NCBI GenBank assembly: GCA_052161605.1
Contig: CP197409.1
Origin: JBKCUI01 sp052161605
Lineage (GTDB): Bacteria > Planctomycetota > Planctomycetia > Pirellulales > Pirellulaceae
Reading direction: 5' to 3' (one strand)
Length of the DNA: 64,000 nucleotides
Of this stretch, positions 46,272-55,005 are shown piece by piece. The stretch's first letter is position 1. The number at the start of each line of letters is the position of its first letter. Below the pieces are notes generated by a model. That model was not told the DNA's origin, made no database searches, and saw nothing but the letters and a program-made list of their open reading frames with translations. Position numbers and translations under genes: made by a program.

Positions 46272-48533
46272 TCATCGCCACGACCTTAATCGCAATGCGT
46301 TTGTCACGACAAAGAAGCTTGAGAGACTCATCGCCAGACCTGCCGCTATCGGGGACAGACTCAGACCTGTCATGGGTTTAAGCAGGCCGGTTGCAATGGG
46401 AATAAGCAAAACGTTGTAGCCAAATGCCCAACCCAGATTCTGCTTGATGTTCAACATCACGGCCTTCGACAAGCTTATCGCACGCGGAATATTCTGAATG
46501 TCGCCAGACATCGCAATCACATCGGCGCTCTCGATCGCAAGGTCTGTTCCTGTGCCCATCGCGATCCCGACATCGGCGATCGTTAATGCAGGAGCATCGT
46601 TCAAGCCATCGCCCACGAAAGCCACACGTCGTCCGTCTCGCTTGAGAGTGTATACCACGTCTGCCTTGTCATTCGGACGCACTTCTGCATAGACCATCGT
46701 TACTGGTATCCCGCAGCGATCTGCGATGGATAACGCGGTTCGCTCATTGTCACCTGAGATGAGCGCCACTTCGTAGCCCGATTGTTTTAGTTGCTCCACA
46801 GCACTTGGTGTCGATGGTTTGATGGGATCGGAAACGATCATGATCGCAGCGAGCGAACCGTTGACGGCTGCAAAAAAGTATCCGCTTCCCTCGGACATTG
46901 CATCAGCCACTTGTGCATCCAACGACGATGTATTGATGCGGCGTTCTCGCATCATCTTTTCCGAGCCGATGATTATCGCGTGACCGTTGGATAATTCGGC
47001 TTCAACTCCCGCGCCTGCAATGGCGTTGAAGCTGGTTACGGTAAGAGGCGACTTGGGCCCTTTGGCAGCGGCATCAACAATAGCTGTGGCCAAAGGGTGC
47101 TCCGATCGTTGTTCTACGAGAGCCAGTTGGGACAGCAAGTCGTCACTCGAGAACGGTGGCAATACGTGGAATAGCGAGAGCTGCGGTTTTCCAACCGTCA
47201 GCGTTCCGGTTTTATCAAAAGCGACCAAGGCGACTTGGCTCAAAGACTCGATGGCATCCGTCGAGCGAAACAGAATCCCTTGCTGCGCCGCCTTGCCCGT
47301 ACCCACCATCACACTCGTCGGAACCGCGAGTCCCATTGCACATGGGCAAGCAATAATGAGTACAGCGACCGCATGGATGAGTGCTTGATCGATTGAGCCG
47401 CCGGGCATCACGAAAAGCCATGCGAGGGCAGTAAGCAGTGCGATCAATAACACCACAGGTACAAAGTACGCGACGACTCGATCAGCAATGCCTTGAATGC
47501 GCGGCTTCGAAGCCTGCGCAGATTCAACGAACGCCACGATCTTCGCTAAAGTCGTGTCGGCTCCGATGGCAGTGGCTCGAAACTGAATACTTCCGCTGCC
47601 GTTGATCGTACCTGCCACCACTTCGTCCCCCGCTTCCTTGGCCACTGGTACGCTCTCACCAGTCACCATGCTCTCATCGATATAGGTAGAGCCACTAACG
47701 ACCACACCGTCCACTGCGATGGCAGATCCAGGGCGGACTTCAACAATATCATTAAGGACAACAGCCTCCGCAGGAATGGTCACCGCTTCACCATTGCGTA
47801 TAACCGTGGCCATTTTCGGGACCAGTTTTAGAAGTACCTTCATCGCGTCCGACGCTTGATGCCTGGACTTCGTTTCAAGGAACTTGCCTAACAAGATCAG
47901 CGTGATCACCACTGCTGACGCTTCAAAGTAGACATGGCGCGACTGCGGAGGGATCCACTGAGGAAAAATCGTGACAACGGTGCTGTAGAGGAAAGCGGCC
48001 ATCGTCCCCAGGAGAATCAGCGAATTCATATCTGGAGATGTTGAAAAGAGGCTTTTTGCGCCTAGCCGAAGGAAGCGTCCGCCGAACCAGAACTGAACAG
48101 GAATGGCCAAGCCGAGCATGACCCAATTCCACTGCTCCATCGACAACCAGGACATCATCAAACTCATGACTCCGTGGAACAACATGGGAGCCATCGCCAG
48201 CACAACGATCGGTAATGCAAAGATCGCTGCCCCGACGAACAAATGCCACAATCGCTGAGCTTCTAAATCGTTGTCCTCAATCGAACCCGCGTTTCGCACC
48301 GTGGAGAGCTCAACCGGCTCATAACCCAGCTTTGTAATCGCAAGCTGGATCGTTTCGAGTTCGCCAGCCTGTGGAAAATGGTCGAACTCGACCGCCGCAC
48401 GCTCCGTCGCGAGGTTGACTGAAGCGCTGGTCACTGATGGAATCTTGCGCAGTCCATTTTCGACGCGTCGGACACACGCAGCGCAGGTCATGCCCTTTAC
48501 GCCAATCTCGACCGTCTGCTCAGCATTCATCAT
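46272..48533 (-). CDS. copA: Copper-exporting P1B-type ATPase CopA
   Basis: Cu(I)-translocating ATPase of the inner membrane, 753 aa. One N-terminal HMA domain with GMTCAAC (C17, C20). Membrane segments lie around 97-118, 136-152, 170-190 and 204-217. The actuator motif TGES is at 291-294, the ion site CPC at 396-398, the phosphorylated Asp in DKTGTLT at 440, and GDGLNDAPAL in the nucleotide domain. It is likely PIB-1 copper type. It starts at ATG 48533 with GAGGAG before it, 46 bases after the CopZ-like gene, with which it is probably co-transcribed. Confidence 0.93.
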   Translation of the reverse strand: MMNAEQTVEIGVKGMTCAACVRRVENGLRKIPSVTSASVNLATERAAVEFDHFPQAGELETIQLAITKLGYEPVELSTVRNAGSIEDNDLEAQRLWHLFVGAAIFALPIVVLAMAPMLFHGVMSLMMSWLSMEQWNWVMLGLAIPVQFWFGGRFLRLGAKSLFSTSPDMNSLILLGTMAAFLYSTVVTIFPQWIPPQSRHVYFEASAVVITLILLGKFLETKSRHQASDAMKVLLKLVPKMATVIRNGEAVTIPAEAVVLNDIVEVRPGSAIAVDGVVVSGSTYIDESMVTGESVPVAKEAGDEVVAGTINGSGSIQFRATAIGADTTLAKIVAFVESAQASKPRIQGIADRVVAYFVPVVLLIALLTALAWLFVMPGGSIDQALIHAVAVLIIACPCAMGLAVPTSVMVGTGKAAQQGILFRSTDAIESLSQVALVAFDKTGTLTVGKPQLSLFHVLPPFSSDDLLSQLALVEQRSEHPLATAIVDAAAKGPKSPLTVTSFNAIAGAGVEAELSNGHAIIIGSEKMMRERRINTSSLDAQVADAMSEGSGYFFAAVNGSLAAIMIVSDPIKPSTPSAVEQLKQSGYEVALISGDNERTALSIADRCGIPVTMVYAEVRPNDKADVVYTLKRDGRRVAFVGDGLNDAPALTIADVGIAMGTGTDLAIESADVIAMSGDIQNIPRAISLSKAVMLNIKQNLGWAFGYNVLLIPIATGLLKPMTGLSLSPIAAGLAMSLSSFFVVTNALRLRSWR

Positions 48534-48579
48534 TATCCATCTCCTCGTTTGAGAAGCCCCACCACTTGGTTAGAGGTTG

Positions 48580-48798
48580 CTAATTTGAGGCTACTGCTTC
48601 ATAGCCGGCTTCTTCGACGGAGGCCACGATTGATTTGTCGACGAATTGCCCCTCGACGAATGCTTTCCCTGCTTTCAAATCAACCTGGGCCGCGGTTACG
48701 CCGTCGGTGGCTCGGATGGCTGACTCAACCGCTGATTTACAGTGGCCGCATGTCATGCCAGTGATCTGGAAGGCCTGTTTACGTGGTTCTTGGTTCAT
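48580..48798 (-). CDS. CopZ-like heavy-metal-associated (HMA) domain protein
   Basis: Small cytosolic metallochaperone-like protein, 72 aa. A single HMA domain with GMTCGHCKSAVESAI near residue 14 and the strand-helix end VDLKAGKAFVEG. It probably hands Cu(I) to CopA encoded downstream. The frame continues to 48858, but the ATG at 48798 gives the correct domain start. It is the first gene of the copA pair. Confidence 0.85.
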   Translation of the reverse strand: MNQEPRKQAFQITGMTCGHCKSAVESAIRATDGVTAAQVDLKAGKAFVEGQFVDKSIVASVEEAGYEAVASN

Positions 48799-49021
48799 TT
48801 TTGCGTCCCTTATTGGCGTAGAGCTGAGTGGCCGTATCGCTAGGTTGGATGCCGGCACAGCGTTGATTCTTCAGGTAGAATGGGCCTGTTCGCGAGGAAA
48901 TCTGCCGGCACTTCGACTCGCGGAGCCAAAATCGGAAAAAATCAGAATTTCCGTGAAGGAACGCCGCTTGAGGTCCATCCAAAGCACGTAAGCGTCGAAA
49001 TTTCAAGAAAAAGCACGAGTC

Positions 49022-49492
49022 ATGTCATCACTTACCCTCCATATCGTTTTGCTGTTCGCGGTAGCGTACAGTCAAATCTTTGGCGGAGTTTCGTGTTGCT
49101 GCCTCTCGCGAACGATCATTGCAAGTCTGGCGACTGCGCAAGGGGCTGCGCCAGCCAGCGTTGATCACGCGATGCCAAACGTGGCCCTTGCGCCGAAGTG
49201 CCCCAAATGTGCTGCTGCCCAAGCAGCCGGTGCGAGAAGTGTGAATTCCGAGGGACTTCGAAGTTCCAGCGTTGCGGGGAGCAACGAATGCCAATGCGCG
49301 AAAGCTATTTCTATCGCTACAGCTCAACTCGAACCTCGTTCTCCGTCCATTGCTGCGCAGTATATCGCGACTACCCCAGCGACTTGGGACGTCATCCCTC
49401 GTGCACAACGGATTGTGTTTCAAAGACTTGAAGTTCCAATTCCCTTCGAGGGTTGTTCCTGGCAGTCGATCGCCTGTATTTGGAAGAAATGA
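49022..49492 (+). CDS. Exported hypothetical protein with CCC and CxxC motifs
   Basis: Unknown 156-residue protein. A hydrophobic N-terminus (LHIVLLFAVAYSQIFGG) is followed by VSCCCLS, and the mature part has CPKCAAAQA and ECQCAK. The Ala-rich rest has no recognised fold. It resembles small exported proteins found beside bacterial copper efflux genes. It may be co-transcribed with the small Cys-rich peptide gene 102 bases downstream. Confidence 0.6.
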   Translation: MSSLTLHIVLLFAVAYSQIFGGVSCCCLSRTIIASLATAQGAAPASVDHAMPNVALAPKCPKCAAAQAAGARSVNSEGLRSSSVAGSNECQCAKAISIATAQLEPRSPSIAAQYIATTPATWDVIPRAQRIVFQRLEVPIPFEGCSWQSIACIWKK

Positions 49493-49594
49493 AAAGGCCC
49501 ACAATCCGATAGCTTCGGAGTTGTTGACTGGCCGTGTGCTTAACTTCAGGCACACACCAATGCTTTTTAGTTTCTTATACAAAATAGGTGAATC

Positions 49595-49768
49595 ATGTTC
49601 GCAAAAATCACTCTTTTGGGCGCTCTCGCTCTTTCCGCAGTTTCCTACTCTGTAAATGGAAGTCAGCGAAGCACGAATGCAGCGCCCGAGACCTCCGTTA
49701 GTGAACCTACCTGCTGCACGGAACATGCTTACTGCTGTGCGGTAGATCAACCTTGCTGCCCTCGCTAG
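49595..49768 (+). CDS. Very small exported Cys-rich peptide
   Basis: A 57-residue precursor. The start ATG at 49595 follows AGGTG. The signal peptide is about residues 1-21 (FAKITLLGALALSAVSYSV); the mature part ends in the cysteine groups TCCTEH, YCCAV and PCCPR. It is shorter than most annotation thresholds, but the signal-then-CC-pair layout repeats that of other island proteins. A short hairpin (CCGAAAGCTTCGG, 49810-49822) follows before the sigma factor gene. Confidence 0.55.
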   Translation: MFAKITLLGALALSAVSYSVNGSQRSTNAAPETSVSEPTCCTEHAYCCAVDQPCCPR

Positions 49769-49856
49769 ATCGACAAGTACGGTCTGAAATGGAGCCCTGC
49801 TCGAAGCTACCGAAAGCTTCGGGAAGTTTTCTCTTTTTGGCGGGAAGGAGTGAAGA

Positions 49857-50465
49857 ATGATACCAACAGAGTCATCCAATGAGATAAATGGAAAAGCGGA
49901 GGATCGCGCATCGCCGCTGACTAAAGAAGATTTGACGCTGTGGATTAGTCGTGCCAGCAACGGACATCGAGAGTCACAAAAGCACATTTATGAGCTATTG
50001 GCAGCCAGGTGCTATCGAGTCATTCGAAAGATTGTTGGCGATAGTCATGTTGACGACGTAATGCAGGACTTTGTCATCCACTTGTTTTCGCGGCTAAGTC
50101 AGTTCCGTTTCGAATCAACGCTCGAAACATGGGCGCACCGAATGGCTGTGAATCAAAGCTTGCAGTACCTGCGAAAAATGAAACGGGAAGAACAGCGTAT
50201 TCAAAAAGTCGCGGAGGCTGGAGAAGTGTCTTTTAATGTTAATCAAAAGATCCAAGCAGACGAAGATATTGAGGTTCTTGAGTTGGCTATGCGGCAAATC
50301 ACGGGTGAGCAGCGAGCGATTCTGCACATGAAAGAAGTCGAAGGCCTTGGATACTCAGCGATCGCAGGCGTCCTGGGCATACCCGAAGGTACCGTTGGTT
50401 CACGCTTAAACAAGGCTAGAAACGAATTGAGGACTTCTCTGATCCACTTGGGCTGGGAGGCATAA
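49857..50465 (+). CDS. ECF-type RNA polymerase sigma factor
   Basis: Sigma-70-family extracytoplasmic-function factor, 202 aa. The sigma-2 region (about 45-115) ends with FESTLETWAHRMAVNQSLQYLR, and the sigma-4 region (about 145-200) contains LHMKEVEGLGYSAIAGVLGIPEGTVGSRLNKAR, the helix-turn-helix. AAGGAG lies just before the ATG. It is the first gene of a seven-gene plus-strand operon; the anti-sigma gene follows after two bases, so they are translationally coupled. In this context it probably turns on the metal-efflux genes. Confidence 0.92.
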   Translation: MIPTESSNEINGKAEDRASPLTKEDLTLWISRASNGHRESQKHIYELLAARCYRVIRKIVGDSHVDDVMQDFVIHLFSRLSQFRFESTLETWAHRMAVNQSLQYLRKMKREEQRIQKVAEAGEVSFNVNQKIQADEDIEVLELAMRQITGEQRAILHMKEVEGLGYSAIAGVLGIPEGTVGSRLNKARNELRTSLIHLGWEA

Positions 50466-50467
50466 GA

Positions 50468-51307
50468 ATGAATTGCGATATTGTTGCAGAACACTTGTCT
50501 GCGTACATCGACCAAGAGCTCGACGCCGCGGCTTGTCTCCAACTGGAGGAGCATGTTGAACAATGCGATGCATGCCGTGGGCTGATATCTGAATACCGCT
50601 CGATGGGCGTATTGATGCGACGTTCGGAGCGAATAGTCGATACGGAAGCAGTATGGGAACAAGTTTCTCGCAAACTTGAAACTCCTGTTGTGACACTTGC
50701 TTCAACAGAATCCCAATGGAGGGCTTGGACCAAGCGTTATGGCACTTCTATTTTGGCTGCGGCTGCTGGTGTTCTTCTCCTGGTTTCGGCACTGCGCTAC
50801 GCTGCGCCCGATAATCACGACGCCGCTAATGCGTTGCACGATCATGCTGCCATGGCCGTTGATTTTGCTGAGGTATTCCGCTCAGCCAGAACGGAACCTC
50901 AGATCGCCTTGTCCAAACTGAGCGAGAAGTACGACGGCCGTGAACTAGGCACCGAAGAAGCTACGAAATATCTTGGCTATCAGCCGGCGTTATTCAAAGG
51001 TGTTCCCGAAGGGTTCACTCGTGTGTCAACACACGTTTTGAACATGCCATGCTGCAAATGCTCGGCAACCATTTGTGAGCGAAGCGACGGCACATCGCTA
51101 ATCGTCTTTGAACACAGAGATGAGCAACCTATCTGGTTTGGCGACTCCCCGTCAATTGAGACGCAGTGCGCGGGCATGCCTTGCAAGATTATTGAGTCAG
51201 CTGGGCAACTAGCCGTTAGCTGGAGAAACCAAGATCGGCAAATGACGATCGTCGGCGCAGATGATCTGACTGAAGTGAATCACTGGGTAGCGTCTCTGAA
51301 GTTGTAA
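50468..51307 (+). CDS. Anti-sigma factor with zinc-finger and external Cys cluster
   Basis: Transmembrane anti-sigma factor, 279 aa. The cytoplasmic zinc-binding domain has C3, H29, C33 and C36 (HVEQCDAC), the ZAS-type H-x3-C-x2-C motif. A membrane helix runs from about 94 to 110. The remaining 170 residues are outside the cytoplasm and carry a Cys cluster (PCCKCSATIC, C195, C196, C198, C203) and C234/C239. I infer that metal binding there could release the sigma factor, but this is untested. Two bases after the sigma gene. Confidence 0.85.
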   Translation: MNCDIVAEHLSAYIDQELDAAACLQLEEHVEQCDACRGLISEYRSMGVLMRRSERIVDTEAVWEQVSRKLETPVVTLASTESQWRAWTKRYGTSILAAAAGVLLLVSALRYAAPDNHDAANALHDHAAMAVDFAEVFRSARTEPQIALSKLSEKYDGRELGTEEATKYLGYQPALFKGVPEGFTRVSTHVLNMPCCKCSATICERSDGTSLIVFEHRDEQPIWFGDSPSIETQCAGMPCKIIESAGQLAVSWRNQDRQMTIVGADDLTEVNHWVASLKL

Positions 51308-51368
51308 GCACCACCTAGACTAATTCGACATCCCTTTCCAACTCCCTTGTTCCATAAAGGACTAAACC

Positions 51369-51833
51369 ATGATCAAGAATAGTATTCTCGCTCTCCTTTT
51401 CGTTTTCACTGCGGCAGCGTCAAGTTATTCGCAAACAGCAAAAGACGAAACGTCTGAGCAACGTCGCGAGCGTCTGCGGATAGCTGTGCAAGCGATATGT
51501 CCAGTGTCGGGCGAGTCACTCACTGACCATGCCAAGCCGGTTAAGATGACGAACCCAGAAACCAAAGAGGTGCTTTATGTCTGTTGTGAAGCATGTCTAG
51601 AGTCGAAGCCGGACGCCAAGCACATTGAAAAGATCCGAACCAACTTCGCCAAAGCCCAAGGACACTGCTTGGTGATGACGGACAATGAAATCTCTTCCGA
51701 TTCGAAGCACGGTATTGTCGATGGGCACTTTGTATACGTCTGTTGCCCGCCATGTGTAAAGAAGATGAAGGCCGAACCAGACAAGTTCTTGTCCAAGCTT
51801 GATGACCTTTACGAAGCGTCGCTCAAGAAGTAA
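51369..51833 (+). CDS. Exported protein with two CCxxC metal-site domains (YHS/TRASH-like)
   Basis: A 154-residue exported protein (signal residues 1-20, SSYSQT region). Two related motifs: ICPVSGESL with YVCCEACLESKPDAKHI, and YVCCPPCVKKMKAEPDKFL. The CPxSG plus CCxxC pattern resembles the TRASH/YHS-type heavy-metal domains. A similar domain ends the next protein. It lies 61 bases after the anti-sigma gene in the same operon. Role: probable periplasmic metal binding. Confidence 0.7.
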   Translation: MIKNSILALLFVFTAAASSYSQTAKDETSEQRRERLRIAVQAICPVSGESLTDHAKPVKMTNPETKEVLYVCCEACLESKPDAKHIEKIRTNFAKAQGHCLVMTDNEISSDSKHGIVDGHFVYVCCPPCVKKMKAEPDKFLSKLDDLYEASLKK

Positions 51834-51871
51834 CCGTTCGATTCTACTGTTTCAACTGAAGGTGTTTAGAA

Positions 51872-52777
51872 ATGAAAAGATGGAACTTGTGTTGTTTGTT
51901 TATTCTTCCCTTAGCGTTGACCACTCTGGTCTTCCTTAGTGGCTGCAATCCGTCGCAATCGGACAAGACCGCAGATCAGACTGCACCACGCGCTGAGGGT
52001 GAAAAGGCTGGCGCTGCAAGCGATGAGAGATCTGCAACGAACTCAGTTGCCGGCGACGTTGACAGTGAACATGGTCATATCCCGGGTGCTCACGGCGGCA
52101 TCATGATTTCACTGGGGAGAGACAGTTATCACGTGGAAGCGGTCATCGATTCAGCAGGTGCTGTTCGGCTTTACACGCTTGGCAAGGATGAGAGTCGAGT
52201 TATCGACGTGGAAAGCCAGACGTTGAAAGGGTTTGTCAAAGCTGAAGGGGACGCGGATTCCAAACCAATCTCATTTGAGGCATCTCCACAGGACGGCGAC
52301 AGCCCTGGGAAGACTTCGCTTTTCATGGGGAAACTTCCACAGGAACTGGTGGGGCGCAAGCTGGATGTAACCATTCCAAACATTCGAATCGATGGCGAGC
52401 GATTTCGTCTGGGTTTTGTCTCTGGACAGGAGAGCCATGATGAATCGTCCGACATGCCGGCTAAGGTCGCTAACGAAGCAGAACGAGAATTGTATTTAAC
52501 AGCGGGCGGTCGGTACACCGCTGCGGACATCGAAGCCAATGGCAATATGACCGCCTCGCAAAAGTTCAAAGGGCTAAAGTCGGAGCATGACATGAAGCCA
52601 AAAGTTGGCGACATGCTGTGTCCTATTTCAGGAACAAAAGCGAATTCCAAATTCACGTGGATTATCGATGGTAAGCCTTACGAGTTCTGCTGCCCTCCGT
52701 GCGTCGACGAATTTTTGGCTTCCGCGAAAGAGTCAACGGACCCGCTGCCTGACCCAGATAGTTTCATCAAGAAGTAG
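51872..52777 (+). CDS. Lipoprotein with C-terminal metal-site domain
   Basis: Predicted lipoprotein of 301 residues; lipobox VFLSGCN (Cys near residue 25). The middle contains HGHIPGAHGGIMISLGRDSY followed by a beta-rich stretch. The C-terminal domain reads MLCPISGTKAN, then YEFCCPPCVDEFL, the same CPxSG and CCxxC pattern as the preceding protein. It lies 3 bases before the RND adaptor gene, so it probably works with the efflux system as an outer or periplasmic metal-binding part. No further family recognised. Confidence 0.7.
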   Translation: MKRWNLCCLFILPLALTTLVFLSGCNPSQSDKTADQTAPRAEGEKAGAASDERSATNSVAGDVDSEHGHIPGAHGGIMISLGRDSYHVEAVIDSAGAVRLYTLGKDESRVIDVESQTLKGFVKAEGDADSKPISFEASPQDGDSPGKTSLFMGKLPQELVGRKLDVTIPNIRIDGERFRLGFVSGQESHDESSDMPAKVANEAERELYLTAGGRYTAADIEANGNMTASQKFKGLKSEHDMKPKVGDMLCPISGTKANSKFTWIIDGKPYEFCCPPCVDEFLASAKESTDPLPDPDSFIKK

Positions 52778-52780
52778 GTT

Positions 52781-55000
52781 ATGATTCTTCCATCGCAAGC
52801 TCGTTTCATCGCAGTATTAATGCTTGCCCTGACTACGTCGCTGGCTAGCGGCCACGAAGGACATCAACCGCTTCCCACCAAGGGTGTCCAAGTTGATACA
52901 CAGAATGGTCAACTGACCTTGTCAGCGCAAGCGCGGGATGCCATTGGACTTCAATCAGAAGAGCTTGTGGTAGGCACCGTTGCTTCCACCTTGACGGTCT
53001 ATGCGGAGGCCGTTACGCCGTGGCAAGCAAAGGCGTTCGGCTCGGCGCAGATTTCTGGTCGCATCGCCAAACTACTATCGCGTCCTGGGGACTTTGTGAA
53101 AAAGGACCAGATCATTGCGGAGTTGAGTAGTCGCGAATTGGAACTGCTCAAACTGGATTATCAGCAGGCAGTTAATGACCTAAGCCTTAACCAGCGTCTG
53201 CTTGACATGACAAGACCATCTGCGTTGGCCGGAGCTGTGCCGATGCAACGATTGCTGGAAATCGAAAACGCAGTTGAGCAGAGCCAGAACCGCGTGGAAG
53301 TCGCCCGAATTCGCGCCCGTACTCTTGGCGTTTCTTCCGAAGCCTTTCAAAACAGCGCATCTGGCTCGTTGAACTATCCCATTCGGTCGCCTATCGCTGG
53401 CCAGATCCTTCACTCGGACCTTGCAGAGGGCAAGTACGTGGAGGCGTTGGAACACCTATTTGAAGTTGTCAATACCGATGGAGTTTGGGTTCGGCTTCAA
53501 CTCTTGGAAAAGGATATTTTTAAGGCCAAAGTAGGCAACCGAGTGAGGGTCGAGTTCCCTGCGCCGTCGATCTCGGTAGAAGGCGTTATCGATCGAATGG
53601 ATGCTGGTTTAGATCCCCAGACTCAAGTCAGTTCAGCGTGGATGACACTTGCAAACCAAACGATCATTCCTGGACTTGTTGGTCGGGGCACGATTTATAC
53701 ATCAGAGCAAGACGAGAAACTCACCGTTCCGCAGCGGGCAGTGTACAGCGACGGGCTGCAGAATTATGTATTTGTTGAAGAGGCATCGACTCGGACGTCC
53801 GCAGAGTACCGGAAGAAGACCATCCAGTTAGGTAAGCGTACTCTGGGAGCGCATAAGCAAATTGAGCCGATGGTCGAAGTGCTCCAAGGCGACATTTATC
53901 CTGGTGACCGAGTGGTAGTAAAGGGAGGTCACGAGTTATCGAGTTTGTTCTTTCTTGGCGTTCTAAAGCTCTCTAGCAGTGACCAGCAACGTTTAGGGAT
54001 ACGGACCGAGCCAGCGAGTCACCGCGAAGTTGCTTCGACTACGCAGCTCACTGCGTCCGTGACGTTGCCCCCCGAGAACCGAAGCGTACTTTCCTCTCAA
54101 TTAGACGGAACGGTCTATTCACACAAACTGAATCCGGGGCGATACGTCGAGGCCGGTGAAATATTAATGGAGATCGCGTCGCCTGAATTTCACAAGCTCC
54201 AGCTCGATCTGATCAGTACGTCGCTCGCCGCCGAACTCTCGCTTCGTCGCGCTGATCGTCTTGACGGCGTCAAAGGCGATGCGGTTTCACTACGCATCGT
54301 TTTGGAAACGCGCTCAGAGGCGGACCAGTTAAAGGCGCGTGCCGAAAGCCTAAGGCGGCAGCTTTCTACGTTGGGATTACTTGAAAGCGAAATAGAATCA
54401 ATCGTTAAAGAACGACAAATCCTCGACTATCTTCCACTTCGCTCCAACATTGCGGGACGCATTACCTCGTCCGTCGTCACGTTAGGCGAAACAGTTGTCG
54501 CGAGCCAGCCTCTTGTCGAAATTCACAATCTCGAATCCGTATGGATTGAAGCGCATGTACGATCGCACGAGACCCATTCTCTAAATGGAGAAGTAAATGG
54601 CATCGCAACGATACTTGCCAATCCTGACATTAGCTTTCCAGTCGTCGTTTCACGAATCGGTCCAACAGTAAACGAGTCGACCCGCACACAGAGGATATGG
54701 CTTACTCCAATTGCAACCTCGAGTAGCCCGCAACTTCGCTCAGGCGCATTGATTACGGTCGTCTTGCCAATAGGAAGTCCAACATCGACTCTAGCGATCC
54801 CTTCTTCCGCAATCCTTCGCGAGGGGATGCACTATTTCAGCTTTGTTCAAAAGGACGATGGATACGTCGATCGACGCCGACTAAAGATTGGTCGCTCTGA
54901 TGGTGCGTACACGGAGATTGTTGACGGTATCGAAGCGGGTGAGTTGGTCGTAACCGCTGGTGGTCGTGAGTTACAGACGGCCTTTGCATCATTGAGGTAG
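52781..55000 (+). CDS. Doubled RND efflux adaptor (two CusB-like modules in one protein)
   Basis: Periplasmic adaptor (membrane fusion protein) linking an RND pump to the outer membrane, 739 aa. Signal peptide residues 1-24 (SLASGHEGHQ). The first module (about 30-420) has a lipoyl-like hairpin (GSAQISGRIAKLLSRPGDFV), a coiled-coil and a beta-barrel (YPIRSPIAGQILHSDLAEGK). The second (about 425-739) repeats this order with SSQLDGTVYSHKLNPGRYV, a coiled-coil near 480-540 and PLRSNIAGRITSSVVTLGE. Normal adaptors are 350-500 residues with one such module. It is five bases before the CusA-type pump gene. Confidence 0.85.
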   Translation: MILPSQARFIAVLMLALTTSLASGHEGHQPLPTKGVQVDTQNGQLTLSAQARDAIGLQSEELVVGTVASTLTVYAEAVTPWQAKAFGSAQISGRIAKLLSRPGDFVKKDQIIAELSSRELELLKLDYQQAVNDLSLNQRLLDMTRPSALAGAVPMQRLLEIENAVEQSQNRVEVARIRARTLGVSSEAFQNSASGSLNYPIRSPIAGQILHSDLAEGKYVEALEHLFEVVNTDGVWVRLQLLEKDIFKAKVGNRVRVEFPAPSISVEGVIDRMDAGLDPQTQVSSAWMTLANQTIIPGLVGRGTIYTSEQDEKLTVPQRAVYSDGLQNYVFVEEASTRTSAEYRKKTIQLGKRTLGAHKQIEPMVEVLQGDIYPGDRVVVKGGHELSSLFFLGVLKLSSSDQQRLGIRTEPASHREVASTTQLTASVTLPPENRSVLSSQLDGTVYSHKLNPGRYVEAGEILMEIASPEFHKLQLDLISTSLAAELSLRRADRLDGVKGDAVSLRIVLETRSEADQLKARAESLRRQLSTLGLLESEIESIVKERQILDYLPLRSNIAGRITSSVVTLGETVVASQPLVEIHNLESVWIEAHVRSHETHSLNGEVNGIATILANPDISFPVVVSRIGPTVNESTRTQRIWLTPIATSSSPQLRSGALITVVLPIGSPTSTLAIPSSAILREGMHYFSFVQKDDGYVDRRRLKIGRSDGAYTEIVDGIEAGELVVTAGGRELQTAFASLR

Positions 55001-55005
55001 CATCC

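Noticed and set aside
49028..49987. 319-codon minus-strand frame
   Set aside because: It lies opposite two plus-strand genes with signal peptides and the sigma gene start, and has no domain.
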